Below are positions 32,941-41,559 of a stretch of 64,000 nucleotides of DNA, piece after piece. The DNA lies in the NCBI RefSeq assembly GCF_028869115.1, contig NZ_CP079800.1, forward strand, positions 1,860,001 to 1,924,000, given 5' to 3'. The stretch's first letter is position 1. Each line of letters opens with the position of its first letter. The notes beneath the pieces were generated by a model. It was given only the letters and a program-made list of their open reading frames with translations, did not search any database and was not told the DNA's origin. This DNA comes from Pseudemcibacter aquimaris. Its GTDB lineage: Bacteria; Pseudomonadota; Alphaproteobacteria; Sphingomonadales; Emcibacteraceae. The position numbers were made by a program, and so were the translations under genes.

Positions 32941-34113
32941 TTAAAGCTGCAAGCGACGTTTGATCATTGTTCCGGCGATATTGCCCATAAATGCCGACGC
33001 GAACCAGATCCAGCCACTAAGGCTGGCGCTGCTGACACCGCTATAGAATGCCCCGATGTTACATCCATATGCGATTAATGATCCATAACCCAGCATTATG
33101 CCACCAATAATGGACACGGCGATCAGTTTGAAATCAAGATCGCTCCATTTCACATTAAAAGAACCCATCATTTGCGCCGCGATAAAGGCACCCGCAAGAA
33201 TGCCGAAATTCATCACCGATGTAATATCGAAAAAGACTGACTGCTCAAGGGCTTCGCGTCCTTGCCAATGGGACCATGTTGATAAATCCACGCCCGTAAA
33301 GCTAAGCATTTTTGCCCCCCATAATGAAAAGGCACTCGAAACGCCCCATGGTCTTCCGGCGAGGGATAATGTCAAGAAATTCGCCAGCACCAATCCACCA
33401 ACAACCGCCAATATCGGCCAGTTTCCTTTTAAAACATCCGCGATACTGGAAAATGAATTATCCGTTTCATTTTTCAAAATTCTGCCGTGGCGCTTCTTTT
33501 CAAAATGAAGTGTCGCAAGTACAATCAACGCACAAATAAGTAAAGTAACACCAAGCCCGCCCGCAAGACCGAATTCATTGGTCAGATTGACACGCACGCC
33601 CGGCAATGACCGCCAGAAACCGCTGTCGCTTGATGCCCATACGCCACCAATGATAAAGCCGATAATCGTCATGTTAACGCGGGAACTGCCCGATCCTGTC
33701 CATGATAACGCACCAGAAGCACAACACCCGCCCAGCTGCATTCCCACACCGAATACAAAGCTTCCGATAATGGTGCCCGCTGCAATGGGCGGCACAAAGC
33801 CCCGAACAGGAGAACCAAACAGGCTGCCTGATGATAATATGGGGTAAAAAATAATTGCTGCAAGCGCCAGAATTAACATCTGCGCTCTGATGCCCCGGCC
33901 ATCACGGCGATAAATCCATGCTGACCACCCACCGGTAAAGCCAAAATGGCCAAACACAAGTACCAGCCCGATCATCACGCCAACCATCGATAACAGCGTA
34001 TTTGTTAATCCGGCAACGTTATAAACCGCAAACATGAGCAGCAACGCAAAACCGATGGAAGCCATGCGACCAACATTGTTACCACTTGCACCAATAGCAT
34101 TTGAATTTGACAT
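32941..34113 (-). CDS. YeeE/YedE family sulfur-compound transporter
   Basis: A 390-residue membrane protein with about ten helices. The repeated family motifs are present: VGMQLGGCCASGALSWTG in the first half and IAYGCNIGAFYSG in the second, with the conserved cysteines that pass thiosulfate in TsuA. Thiosulfate uptake is the likely role; selenium or other sulfur compounds cannot be excluded. No TusA-like partner (TsuB/YeeD) is adjacent. Sulfide made from thiosulfate could feed the cysteine synthases in this window, but that link is inferred. Confidence 0.87.
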   Translation of the reverse strand: MSNSNAIGASGNNVGRMASIGFALLLMFAVYNVAGLTNTLLSMVGVMIGLVLVFGHFGFTGGWSAWIYRRDGRGIRAQMLILALAAIIFYPILSSGSLFGSPVRGFVPPIAAGTIIGSFVFGVGMQLGGCCASGALSWTGSGSSRVNMTIIGFIIGGVWASSDSGFWRSLPGVRVNLTNEFGLAGGLGVTLLICALIVLATLHFEKKRHGRILKNETDNSFSSIADVLKGNWPILAVVGGLVLANFLTLSLAGRPWGVSSAFSLWGAKMLSFTGVDLSTWSHWQGREALEQSVFFDITSVMNFGILAGAFIAAQMMGSFNVKWSDLDFKLIAVSIIGGIMLGYGSLIAYGCNIGAFYSGVSSASLSGWIWFASAFMGNIAGTMIKRRLQL

Positions 34114-34249
34114 TAATTTCTACCTGACAGCGTGTATTATATACCCATATTGATTATCGCCAATCATTAATTCATTTTTCTGAACTCTGCAATAAGCAAT
34201 TCTTATAGGTTTAAAATACCACAAGGGTAGAGAAATTTAAATGGTATGT

Positions 34250-34633
34250 TTACCCGCCAAGCTCACCGGTAAAATTAAATGCTGCAAATTTATTACCATC
34301 CGGATCGCGTAAATATCCAATGTAAAAGCCCGGCGTGCGTTCGCCCGGGTTTCCTTCGCATGTTGCGCCGTTATCAAGGGCGATTTGATAAAATTCATCG
34401 ACCTGTTCCGGTGACATGGCATTGAATGCGGTCATTACACCATTGCCGGATGATGATTCCTGCCCGTTAAAAGGTAGACAGACGGAAAAGGATGGTTGGT
34501 CGGGTGTGACGCTCCAGACGATGAAAGTATCCCCTTCCAGGCTTCGTTTCGCGCCCAGAACCCCAAGTACATTATCATAAAATTTGCCCGCAGCTTTAAG
34601 GTCGTGCGTACCGACCATCGTGTAACCGATCAT
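34250..34633 (-). CDS. VOC-family protein, copy 3 of a tandem array
   Basis: A 127-residue VOC protein starting MIGYTMVGTHDLKAAGKFYDNV, with a strong GGAGG ribosome site. It is last in a three-gene same-strand array and related to the copy at 5904. The C-terminal DPDGNKFAAFNF strand is conserved, and the tail (TGELGG) differs from its sisters. Specific activity unknown. Confidence 0.83.
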   Translation of the reverse strand: MIGYTMVGTHDLKAAGKFYDNVLGVLGAKRSLEGDTFIVWSVTPDQPSFSVCLPFNGQESSSGNGVMTAFNAMSPEQVDEFYQIALDNGATCEGNPGERTPGFYIGYLRDPDGNKFAAFNFTGELGG

Positions 34634-34661
34634 TTGTTCCTCCCACTTGTAAATTCACCTT

Positions 34662-35048
34662 TTATAGGTGGTCGTCGTGGGGGTAATGGTACGCCGCAAG
34701 TTTGTTGCCGTCAAGATCACGGAAATAGCCGATATAATAGCCGCCATCACGCATGCCGGGCTTGCCGTCACAAGTAGCACCATTTTCAATGGCAATATCA
34801 TATACTTTATGGACTTCATCCGGGCCAGACACCGGAAAAGCAATCATGGAACCGTTACCAACGGTGGCTTCGTTACCGTCAAACGGAATACATATAGAAA
34901 AGGAAGGATTATCAGCCGCATCGTTCCAAAGGATGAATTTTTCATATTCCATCTTTCTGGTAGCGCCCATTGCGCCCAGAACCTTGTCATAAAATGCGGC
35001 CGACGTTTGCATATCTTTAACGCCGACCATCGTATAGCCGATCATCAT
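34662..35048 (-). CDS. VOC-family protein, copy 2 of a tandem array
   Basis: A 128-residue VOC protein starting MMIGYTMVGVKDMQTSAAFYDKV and ending in a histidine-rich tail (YHYPHDDHL) that the other copies lack. It lies 28 bases before copy 3 and 6 bases after copy 1. The tail may add metal ligands; this is a guess from composition. Confidence 0.83.
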   Translation of the reverse strand: MMIGYTMVGVKDMQTSAAFYDKVLGAMGATRKMEYEKFILWNDAADNPSFSICIPFDGNEATVGNGSMIAFPVSGPDEVHKVYDIAIENGATCDGKPGMRDGGYYIGYFRDLDGNKLAAYHYPHDDHL

Positions 35049-35054
35049 TGGTAA

Positions 35055-35432
35055 TTAACCTGCCATATGGAAAGCAGCAAATTTGTTACCATCTGGGTCA
35101 CGGAAGTAACCAACGTAATATTGCTCGTCTTCGCCGCGTGGACCAGGTGCACCTTCACATGTACCGCCATTTTCCTGTGCAGCTGCATACATTGCATCAA
35201 CTTGGTCTGTTGTTTCACAGCCAAATGAAATCATTGTGCCGTTACCGTGTGTTGCTTCTTGTCCGTCATGTGGAAGACATGCTGCGAAAAATGGTTTACC
35301 TTCGCCAACGCCCCACATAATGGCTGTGTCGCGTTTCATCATGCGCTCGGCGCCAACAACACCAAGAACTTTATCGAAAAACTCACCTGATTTTGGTAAA
35401 TTTCTGGAACCGACCATTGCATAACTAATCAT
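35055..35432 (-). CDS. VOC-family protein, copy 1 of a tandem array
   Basis: A 125-residue VOC protein (MISYAMVGSRNLPKSGEFFDKV) with AGGAGA before the start; first gene of the array. It has a longer middle loop (GAPGPRGEDEQYYVGYF) than its sisters. Codon use is less AT-biased and looks like that of well-expressed genes. No regulator is adjacent, unlike the copy at 5904. Confidence 0.83.
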   Translation of the reverse strand: MISYAMVGSRNLPKSGEFFDKVLGVVGAERMMKRDTAIMWGVGEGKPFFAACLPHDGQEATHGNGTMISFGCETTDQVDAMYAAAQENGGTCEGAPGPRGEDEQYYVGYFRDPDGNKFAAFHMAG

Positions 35433-35466
35433 TTTAATAATTCTCCTAAGTTTGTGTATTTATTGT

Positions 35467-36882
35467 TTAATCTTTTTTGTAAGGGTTGTCACCCTTTCTT
35501 AGCATCAATCTTAACGGTACGCCCGGTAAATCGAAATCCCATCTTAATTCATTTTGCAAATATCTGATGTAACTGTCGGCCACATCGGACGGTCTGTTAC
35601 AAAAAATTGCAAATGTTGGTGGTCTTGTTTTTACCTGCGTCATGTAACGCATTTTTGTTCTACGCCCTTTAACGGATGGCGCAGGATGATACTGAATCGT
35701 TTCAGCAAGCCATTTGTTTAGTTTCGATGTGCTGATGCGTCTGTTCCAAAGCATATAAGCGGAAAAGACCTGTTTCATCAGTTTATCAACACCACGCCCG
35801 GTAAGCGCGGAAACGGGCACAATCGGAATGCCTTTAATTTGCGGCAATGAATGTTCAAGTTTATGGGCGATGTCTTTCATCACTTCCTGACGGTTTTCAA
35901 GAAGATCATATTTATTTAAACCAATCACTAGACCGCGCCCTTCCTGAACGATCAGGCTGGCGATGGTTAAATCCTGTTTTTCAAACGGCTGTGTCGCATC
36001 AATCATCAGAATAACCACTTCCGCGAAGTTAAGTGCGCGAATGGTGTCGGCGACCGATAATTTCTCGAGCTTTTCCTGTACCTTTGATTTGCGGCGCATC
36101 CCTGCGGTATCAAAGATACGCATTTCACGGCCTTCATAGGTATAATTAACACCGATGGAATCACGGGTGATGCCCGCTTCCGGCCCCGTTAACATGCGGT
36201 CTTCATCAAGGATTTTATTAATCAGCGTGGATTTACCCACATTCGGACGACCCACAATAGCAAGCTGCATCGGCAGCCCGTCATCCTGTTCGCTTAATAA
36301 TTCATCTTCTTCTGTGACCTCGCCCTCAATGATGATGGATTTTACCGCGACCTCTTCAACGGGTTCTGCGAATGGGTCAATTCCAAGCTTCCTTAAGGTT
36401 TCATCAAATGCGTCACTTAGGTCCGCTAAGCCCTCACCATGTTCCGCAGAAAGCGGAATTGGCGTACCAAGTCCCAATGTATAACTTTCGTAAAGGCCGC
36501 TTTCCCCTGCCTTGCCTTCTGCTTTATTGGCGATCAGGATGGTTGGCTTTTTCCCGCGGCGCAGGATATCAGCAAAATGTTTATCAAGCGGGGTAATGCC
36601 CGCACGCGCATCAATCATAAACATTGAAAAATCGGCTTCTTCAATGGCGACTTCTGTTTGTTGACGCATTCTTGCGGAAAGGGTGTTTCCTTTACCCTCT
36701 TCCAGGCCAGCCGTATCAATAATGCGGAATTTAAATTCACCCAATGACGCCATGGCGTCACGTCTGTCGCGAGTTACACCGGGTGTATCATCCACCAGCG
36801 CCAGTCTTTTACCGACCAACCTGTTAAACAACGTTGATTTACCAACGTTCGGGCGACCAATGATTGCAACTGTGAATGTCAT
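35467..36882 (-). CDS. der: ribosome-assembly GTPase Der (EngA)
   Basis: Der has two GTPase domains and a KH-like domain and works in 50S assembly. The 471-residue protein shows two P-loops (GRPNVGKSTLFNRLVG near 9 and GRPNVGKSTLINKIL near 210), two DTAG motifs and NKxD boxes (ANKAEGK, with Glu in place of Asp, in the first domain and LNKYDLL in the second). It ends with the KH-type PTFAIFCNRP segment. It follows bamB on the same strand, a widespread arrangement. Confidence 0.96.
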   Translation of the reverse strand: MTFTVAIIGRPNVGKSTLFNRLVGKRLALVDDTPGVTRDRRDAMASLGEFKFRIIDTAGLEEGKGNTLSARMRQQTEVAIEEADFSMFMIDARAGITPLDKHFADILRRGKKPTILIANKAEGKAGESGLYESYTLGLGTPIPLSAEHGEGLADLSDAFDETLRKLGIDPFAEPVEEVAVKSIIIEGEVTEEDELLSEQDDGLPMQLAIVGRPNVGKSTLINKILDEDRMLTGPEAGITRDSIGVNYTYEGREMRIFDTAGMRRKSKVQEKLEKLSVADTIRALNFAEVVILMIDATQPFEKQDLTIASLIVQEGRGLVIGLNKYDLLENRQEVMKDIAHKLEHSLPQIKGIPIVPVSALTGRGVDKLMKQVFSAYMLWNRRISTSKLNKWLAETIQYHPAPSVKGRRTKMRYMTQVKTRPPTFAIFCNRPSDVADSYIRYLQNELRWDFDLPGVPLRLMLRKGDNPYKKD

Positions 36883-36923
36883 GATTACTCAATTCTAAAA
36901 AATAATATTCGCGGGCGTTATGT

Positions 36924-38279
36924 TTAACGCATGGCGATAATTTCACCGTCATCGACCATGAAATATAATGTACCGTTTGAAACAATTGGTGCTTTTGATG
37001 CATCATCCGGCAACCTGATGCCGCCAACAACATCACCGGTATATGGTGATAATGTCAGTGCATATCCATGGGATGACGTAACAATCACACGGTCACCGGC
37101 AACAACAGGACCATTCCAATATACTGGTTCTTTACGAATGTCCGGATCCTGAAAACGTTCTAACTGCGTGATCCATTTGATACGACCTTCCCTGCGGGTG
37201 ACGCAGATAACTTCTGAATTTGTGGTGACGATGTAAATATATTCGCCCACAATCCACGGCATATGTTCAGAACCATAATTTTGCTCCCATACACGAATAC
37301 CGCTACGCAGACTAATGGCTGCCATACGGCCGCTTTGGCTAATGGCATAAACAAGGCCATCATAAATGACCGGGTGGCCATCAATATCACGAAGGCTCGA
37401 CATCGCTGTCATTTGTCCCTGACGGTTTAATGTATCCGTCCAAAGCACACTGCCGTTTTCAACACGCATGGCGTAAACTTCACCGGATGAATAGGCAACA
37501 ATAACCGTATTACCAAACACAGCCGGGCTTGCATTGCCGGCAAGCGCCGCATTTTCAGCAATGCCCACCTCGTCCCAGATGTAATTCCCTGTGTCTGCTT
37601 CGTAAGCGAAAATATGGTTATCATGGGTAATGGCAAATACGCGCCCATCCGCATATGTTGGCGACCCACGCATCGGAACGCCGATGTCTTCGACCCAAAT
37701 TTCACTACCGTCATTCAGATTCAGCGCACCGAAATGGCCATAACCCGTAACAAAAAACAACGCATTATCACCAACAGAAACACCACCACCATAACTTAGC
37801 ATCGGTGTTTCATTTTCCATGGAATACTTTCTATCCCATAAAACATTCCCTGTATTGGCATCAAGCGCTGTAATCTTGGCATCCGCGTCAATGGCATATA
37901 AAACACCATCTTTTACGACAGGTTCAGAAACCAGTGCCTTACGGCCGCTGCTACCCGCGCCAATGTCACGCGCCCAGATGCGCTTTGGCACATCGGCAAT
38001 TTGCAAATGTTGATTTAAATGATGAACATTACCGCCCGCTTGCGCCCAATCTTCGTTGGTGTATGGCTTTGGTAAAGAAACACGTAAGCTTTGAAGTAAT
38101 GGATCAACGGATAATTCCTGCTCAAAGGTCAAAACGGAAATTCTTTCCCCTTCGATCGAGTTTCTAGAATTATCTGCTGATGTTGTACCACAGGCAGTAA
38201 GCACGGCTGACATGGCCGCTAAACCAATAAATGTAAAATAGTCATTCATTTTGTGTGATAATTTCTTTTTATTGGTCAT
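36924..38279 (-). CDS. bamB: outer membrane assembly lipoprotein BamB
   Basis: BamB is a beta-propeller scaffold of the BAM complex that inserts outer membrane proteins. The protein has about 451 residues, with a lipoprotein signal ending in the lipobox LTAC, then repeated PQQ-type blades with the GxxW/xLDxxTGxxxW pattern (for example TALDANTGNVLWDRKY and FAYEADTGNYIWDEV). The start at 38279 has AGGA seven bases upstream; an ATG six bases earlier directly abuts that site. Neighbours are der and a YfgM-like gene, the usual order. Confidence 0.93.
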   Translation of the reverse strand: MTNKKKLSHKMNDYFTFIGLAAMSAVLTACGTTSADNSRNSIEGERISVLTFEQELSVDPLLQSLRVSLPKPYTNEDWAQAGGNVHHLNQHLQIADVPKRIWARDIGAGSSGRKALVSEPVVKDGVLYAIDADAKITALDANTGNVLWDRKYSMENETPMLSYGGGVSVGDNALFFVTGYGHFGALNLNDGSEIWVEDIGVPMRGSPTYADGRVFAITHDNHIFAYEADTGNYIWDEVGIAENAALAGNASPAVFGNTVIVAYSSGEVYAMRVENGSVLWTDTLNRQGQMTAMSSLRDIDGHPVIYDGLVYAISQSGRMAAISLRSGIRVWEQNYGSEHMPWIVGEYIYIVTTNSEVICVTRREGRIKWITQLERFQDPDIRKEPVYWNGPVVAGDRVIVTSSHGYALTLSPYTGDVVGGIRLPDDASKAPIVSNGTLYFMVDDGEIIAMR

Positions 38280-38294
38280 TGTCATTCCTGTGGA

Positions 38295-38927
38295 CTATTC
38301 AATTACACTTAAATATTGTTCTGCGCGCGTTTTGATGGAACCCGGTGCATCAACATCACCGATTAATGTTTCCAGTCTTGTTTTCGCAGCATCAGTCTCA
38401 CCAGCTTTAAGTTCAGCAAGTGCCATAATTTCAGTGGCCATATAACCGTATCTGTTATCACCGTTTAAAATCAGCGAAAGACGTGAACGGATCTGGTCAA
38501 GGGATGCTGTATCAACTTCAAGAAGTGCCACTTGAATATTGACCATATCTTTATAAATTTGCGACATATCAGAATTTTTGGCAAAACCATCCAGAATGCT
38601 GATTGCTTCTTCACGGTTATCCGCTTCGATAGCAAGCTGCGCTTTTTTAAGAGTAGCTAACAATTCAAAACCGGCAACACCACCATTTGCAACCTGGTTA
38701 AGGGATGCACTCATCTGATCCGCATTTTGAAGAAGTGCTTCTTCATAAAGGCTTGCTTGTTCCTGATATTGGCCTTCAACGACCGATGTATAAATGGCAC
38801 GTCCGGCAACAATTGCAACGATACCAAAAGCCATACCGATTACAAATTTACCGTATTTTTTCCATAAATCATTTATTTGTTTTTGGCGAAGATCATCATC
38901 TACTTCGCGAATAAACTCGTCCGACAC
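38295..38927 (-). CDS. YfgM-like tetratricopeptide membrane protein
   Basis: A 210-residue protein with an N-terminal cytoplasmic segment (EVDDDLRQKQINDLWKKYGK), one membrane helix (about 27-47) and a periplasmic helical TPR-like region. This is the layout of YfgM, an ancillary SecYEG-associated chaperone subunit encoded beside bamB. It ends 15 bases before bamB, so they share a transcript. A strong GGAGG-type ribosome site precedes the start. Confidence 0.85.
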   Translation of the reverse strand: MSDEFIREVDDDLRQKQINDLWKKYGKFVIGMAFGIVAIVAGRAIYTSVVEGQYQEQASLYEEALLQNADQMSASLNQVANGGVAGFELLATLKKAQLAIEADNREEAISILDGFAKNSDMSQIYKDMVNIQVALLEVDTASLDQIRSRLSLILNGDNRYGYMATEIMALAELKAGETDAAKTRLETLIGDVDAPGSIKTRAEQYLSVIE

Positions 38928-39050
38928 GGAGGTCTCCTGTTAATTCATAAATACATAAGGCGACAAAATAACCGACCACACACACAAACGCAATCAGACA
39001 ATTGCAATATTCAAATAATTTTTTAGCAAATTCCATTCATTACATGTGAT

Positions 39051-39725
39051 CTACTTCGGAAGAATAGGCAACACGGCAGTCCATCTACCATTTTTATCAA
39101 ATATTAAGTCTTCATCAGGATCACATGAAGCAACTCTATGCTTTAAATCGAATTTAAATAAAATAAGATCACCAATATTCGAGTACTCTTCAACTTTAAT
39201 GACGCTACCATCCTCGCATTCTATCTCGGTTCCACCTTGAAAAAAATGTTTGTTTTTTTCCGAAAGATTTACAATCAAACCGTAATTAACAGGAAACCTT
39301 GGATGATAATGCCAATCAAAAAAACCTCCACCTTTCGGATAATGAATTATCTGAGGCTGTATAAACATATCGCTTTGCATTTTATCATGTGAAGATATAA
39401 ATTGATTTTGAAATTCGGACATCTCCTTAAACAGGGTACTTACCGGCTTTTCTTTAATATCTTCTATGCTGCTTGAATTCCATGTTCTAAATATCCTGGA
39501 GGTTTGTACTTTTTGTGGCAAGACATCAATTGAATAAAACCAATTATCATGTCTTTGTCTCATTGGTAAATGTTTCAATTCATCATGCATAGTCGAGACG
39601 ACATCCATACATAATGCTTTATCAAAAAAATCTTTAATAATAATTACATCTACTTCTTTTTGAAGAAATTCATTCAACGAGTTTTTACTATTTTCATCAT
39701 TAATATTTATTGTTTCCACGCTCAT
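39051..39725 (-). CDS. 2-oxoglutarate/Fe(II) oxygenase-like protein
   Basis: A 224-residue protein with a double-stranded beta-helix fold by motif: GGGFFDWHYH, then QGGTEIE, GDLILFKFDLKHRV and GRWTAVLP. The distal His (LKHRV) and 2OG-binding Arg (GRW) are present, but the usual HxD pair appears as HYH. The metal site may therefore be altered, or the enzyme may be inactive or halogenase-like. The start at 39725 is an ATG directly after an in-frame TTG. It is the last gene of an AT-rich three-gene group with a methyltransferase and a sulfotransferase. Confidence 0.72.
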   Translation of the reverse strand: MSVETININDENSKNSLNEFLQKEVDVIIIKDFFDKALCMDVVSTMHDELKHLPMRQRHDNWFYSIDVLPQKVQTSRIFRTWNSSSIEDIKEKPVSTLFKEMSEFQNQFISSHDKMQSDMFIQPQIIHYPKGGGFFDWHYHPRFPVNYGLIVNLSEKNKHFFQGGTEIECEDGSVIKVEEYSNIGDLILFKFDLKHRVASCDPDEDLIFDKNGRWTAVLPILPK

Positions 39726-39748
39726 CAAAACACCATTATTAATTGCGA

Positions 39749-40672
39749 TTATTCTTTTAAATCCAGTATCGTATTAGTTAATAACTCAGAAATGGAAATG
39801 TTGTTCTTTTTAGCAAGTCTAACGATTTTTTCCTTTGCTTTATCGCTTACACCTTCCAATTGTCCGTAATATCTCGTACGCGCACTACCGCCCCTTAAAC
39901 CTTTATGAATTAAATCAATATTCATATATGGTTCACCTTCGCCGACTTTATAAGAAATTATATAAAAGCAATTCCCTAATACATAACTTAATTCTATATC
40001 GAAAGCATTTATAGGAAGATGTTCTAAGGGTGGATCATAAGACCATAAACTATTATTATTTATAGCGATTTTTCCATAATCTTCTTTTCTTAAATGCTCC
40101 GCTACCCCCTCATCTCCAAATACGACTTGACCATCAACCTTACAAACACGGGTCATTTCCATAATCGCTTTTTTAATATCTCCAAATAGATTAATGCCAC
40201 CAAAATGAAAAACTGCATCAAAGTATTGATCGTTATATGGCAGGTTTAATCCATTTGAAATGCTAAACATAACATTATCACTGGCATTATTTTTTGCCGC
40301 TTCAGTTACCATTTCTTTACTTAAATCCTGGGCATGTATTTCCCCATCAGGACCAACTTGAAGTTTGCAGATTTCTATATCATCACCAAAGCCGCAGCCC
40401 GTAATTAATACTTTTTGGCCTTTTTTTAGATTTAGTTTTTCAATAAGTGATTTTCTAAATTCTAATTCATTCTGGTTAAAAGTCGCAAATAACCAGCTTA
40501 AAAAATTTCTATAATGCTCCTTGGATGCCGGGCTGGAATAAAATTCCAAGTTCCATTTATCGCCATCTTCAAAATCAATACCCTTTATTAAATCAATAAT
40601 GTTATCATTTTGATTATTTGGGAAATCCTTTTTATAGCTATGAATAATTTCTTCTTTAAAAGCCTTCAGCAT
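39749..40672 (-). CDS. class I SAM-dependent methyltransferase with extra C-terminal tail
   Basis: A 307-residue protein. The SAM motif I is KVLITGCGFGDD (87-98), followed by EIHAQDLSKEM (motif II) and FDAVFHFGGIN (motif IV), a class I Rossmann methyltransferase. The last 45 residues (from ARTRYYGQLEGVS to LLTNTILDLKE) form a separate basic strand-helix-helix unit resembling a ribbon-helix-helix domain. The acceptor is unknown. It is 23 bases upstream of the oxygenase gene, and both are AT-rich. A tailoring role on a small molecule is likely but unproven. Confidence 0.78.
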   Translation of the reverse strand: MLKAFKEEIIHSYKKDFPNNQNDNIIDLIKGIDFEDGDKWNLEFYSSPASKEHYRNFLSWLFATFNQNELEFRKSLIEKLNLKKGQKVLITGCGFGDDIEICKLQVGPDGEIHAQDLSKEMVTEAAKNNASDNVMFSISNGLNLPYNDQYFDAVFHFGGINLFGDIKKAIMEMTRVCKVDGQVVFGDEGVAEHLRKEDYGKIAINNNSLWSYDPPLEHLPINAFDIELSYVLGNCFYIISYKVGEGEPYMNIDLIHKGLRGGSARTRYYGQLEGVSDKAKEKIVRLAKKNNISISELLTNTILDLKE

Positions 40673-40827
40673 ATTTTTATTAATTATCCATCCCCTTTAC
40701 ATATAATTAGCCTATCCAGAAACTATATTAGCTTAGAATAATCACATTGACAGTTAAATTTATTCAATAGTACCAGATAATCGTCTTCTAAATTTTATAT
40801 ATTCTGTAACAATTTCATATGAGTAAT

Positions 40828-41502
40828 TTATTTCACGTTGCGCAGAAATTTCAATTCTTGCTCGGTAAAGCCGTTTTCCATATAAAATTCATAGGTGTTT
40901 CTGGATTTCGCATCGCGAAAATTACCTTTGGCATTTAGTCTAAAAAACAAATCCACAAACCCAGATGGCAAGCGGTCCAATTTCATTATCTCTGAATCAA
41001 TATTCTCGTATTGCATAATAATATCAGCCGCATATGGGCCTGTTTCTGGTGCAATTTGGTAATTTTCTTTAATCCGGTGGTGATTGTTTGCCACCCAATA
41101 TTTAAATGGCACTCTGTTGGCATCGGGAAGATTTCTCATATAAAAATAATAATAAGAAATAAGAAAATCCAACGGATTACGGTAAATTGAAATTTTTAGA
41201 TAATCATTGAACATTTCATCGCTGATCTGATGAAATATTTTTTCAGCCGTATCGTGATTTGCAAAATCGCCCCGTATATTGCAATTCGGATGTCCCGTTA
41301 CGCCAACACCAACCCTATCTTTTTCAAGATAATTTTGTGACGGCCGAAAACCCAGTAAAGTCCGCTCTTTTTCATCCACAGGTGATATAGGCGTGATAAT
41401 ACAATCAGGGCCGCAAAATTTGGATAACGCCATTTCAAATGACGTTCCCGCAACCTTTTTGGTTTTTAAAAATATAATTTTATGTTCATGCGAAATAATC
41501 AA
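40828..41502 (-). CDS. sulfotransferase-family protein
   Basis: A 224-residue P-loop protein of the carbohydrate/tyrosyl sulfotransferase type. The 5'-phosphosulfate loop is FLKTKKVAGTSFEMAL (11-26), and the 3'-phosphate motif SIYRNPLDFLISYYYF lies near residue 110. Members transfer sulfate from PAPS to sugars or other acceptors. It is the first of the AT-rich trio, separated from the methyltransferase by 155 bases, and lies just downstream of guaA on the same strand. The acceptor is unknown. Confidence 0.75.
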   Translation of the reverse strand: MIISHEHKIIFLKTKKVAGTSFEMALSKFCGPDCIITPISPVDEKERTLLGFRPSQNYLEKDRVGVGVTGHPNCNIRGDFANHDTAEKIFHQISDEMFNDYLKISIYRNPLDFLISYYYFYMRNLPDANRVPFKYWVANNHHRIKENYQIAPETGPYAADIIMQYENIDSEIMKLDRLPSGFVDLFFRLNAKGNFRDAKSRNTYEFYMENGFTEQELKFLRNVK

Positions 41503-41559
41503 AGCAATACCCAGTTTGTTTTATTTCCCCCAAGTAATTTTTAATTATTCAGTATAAAA

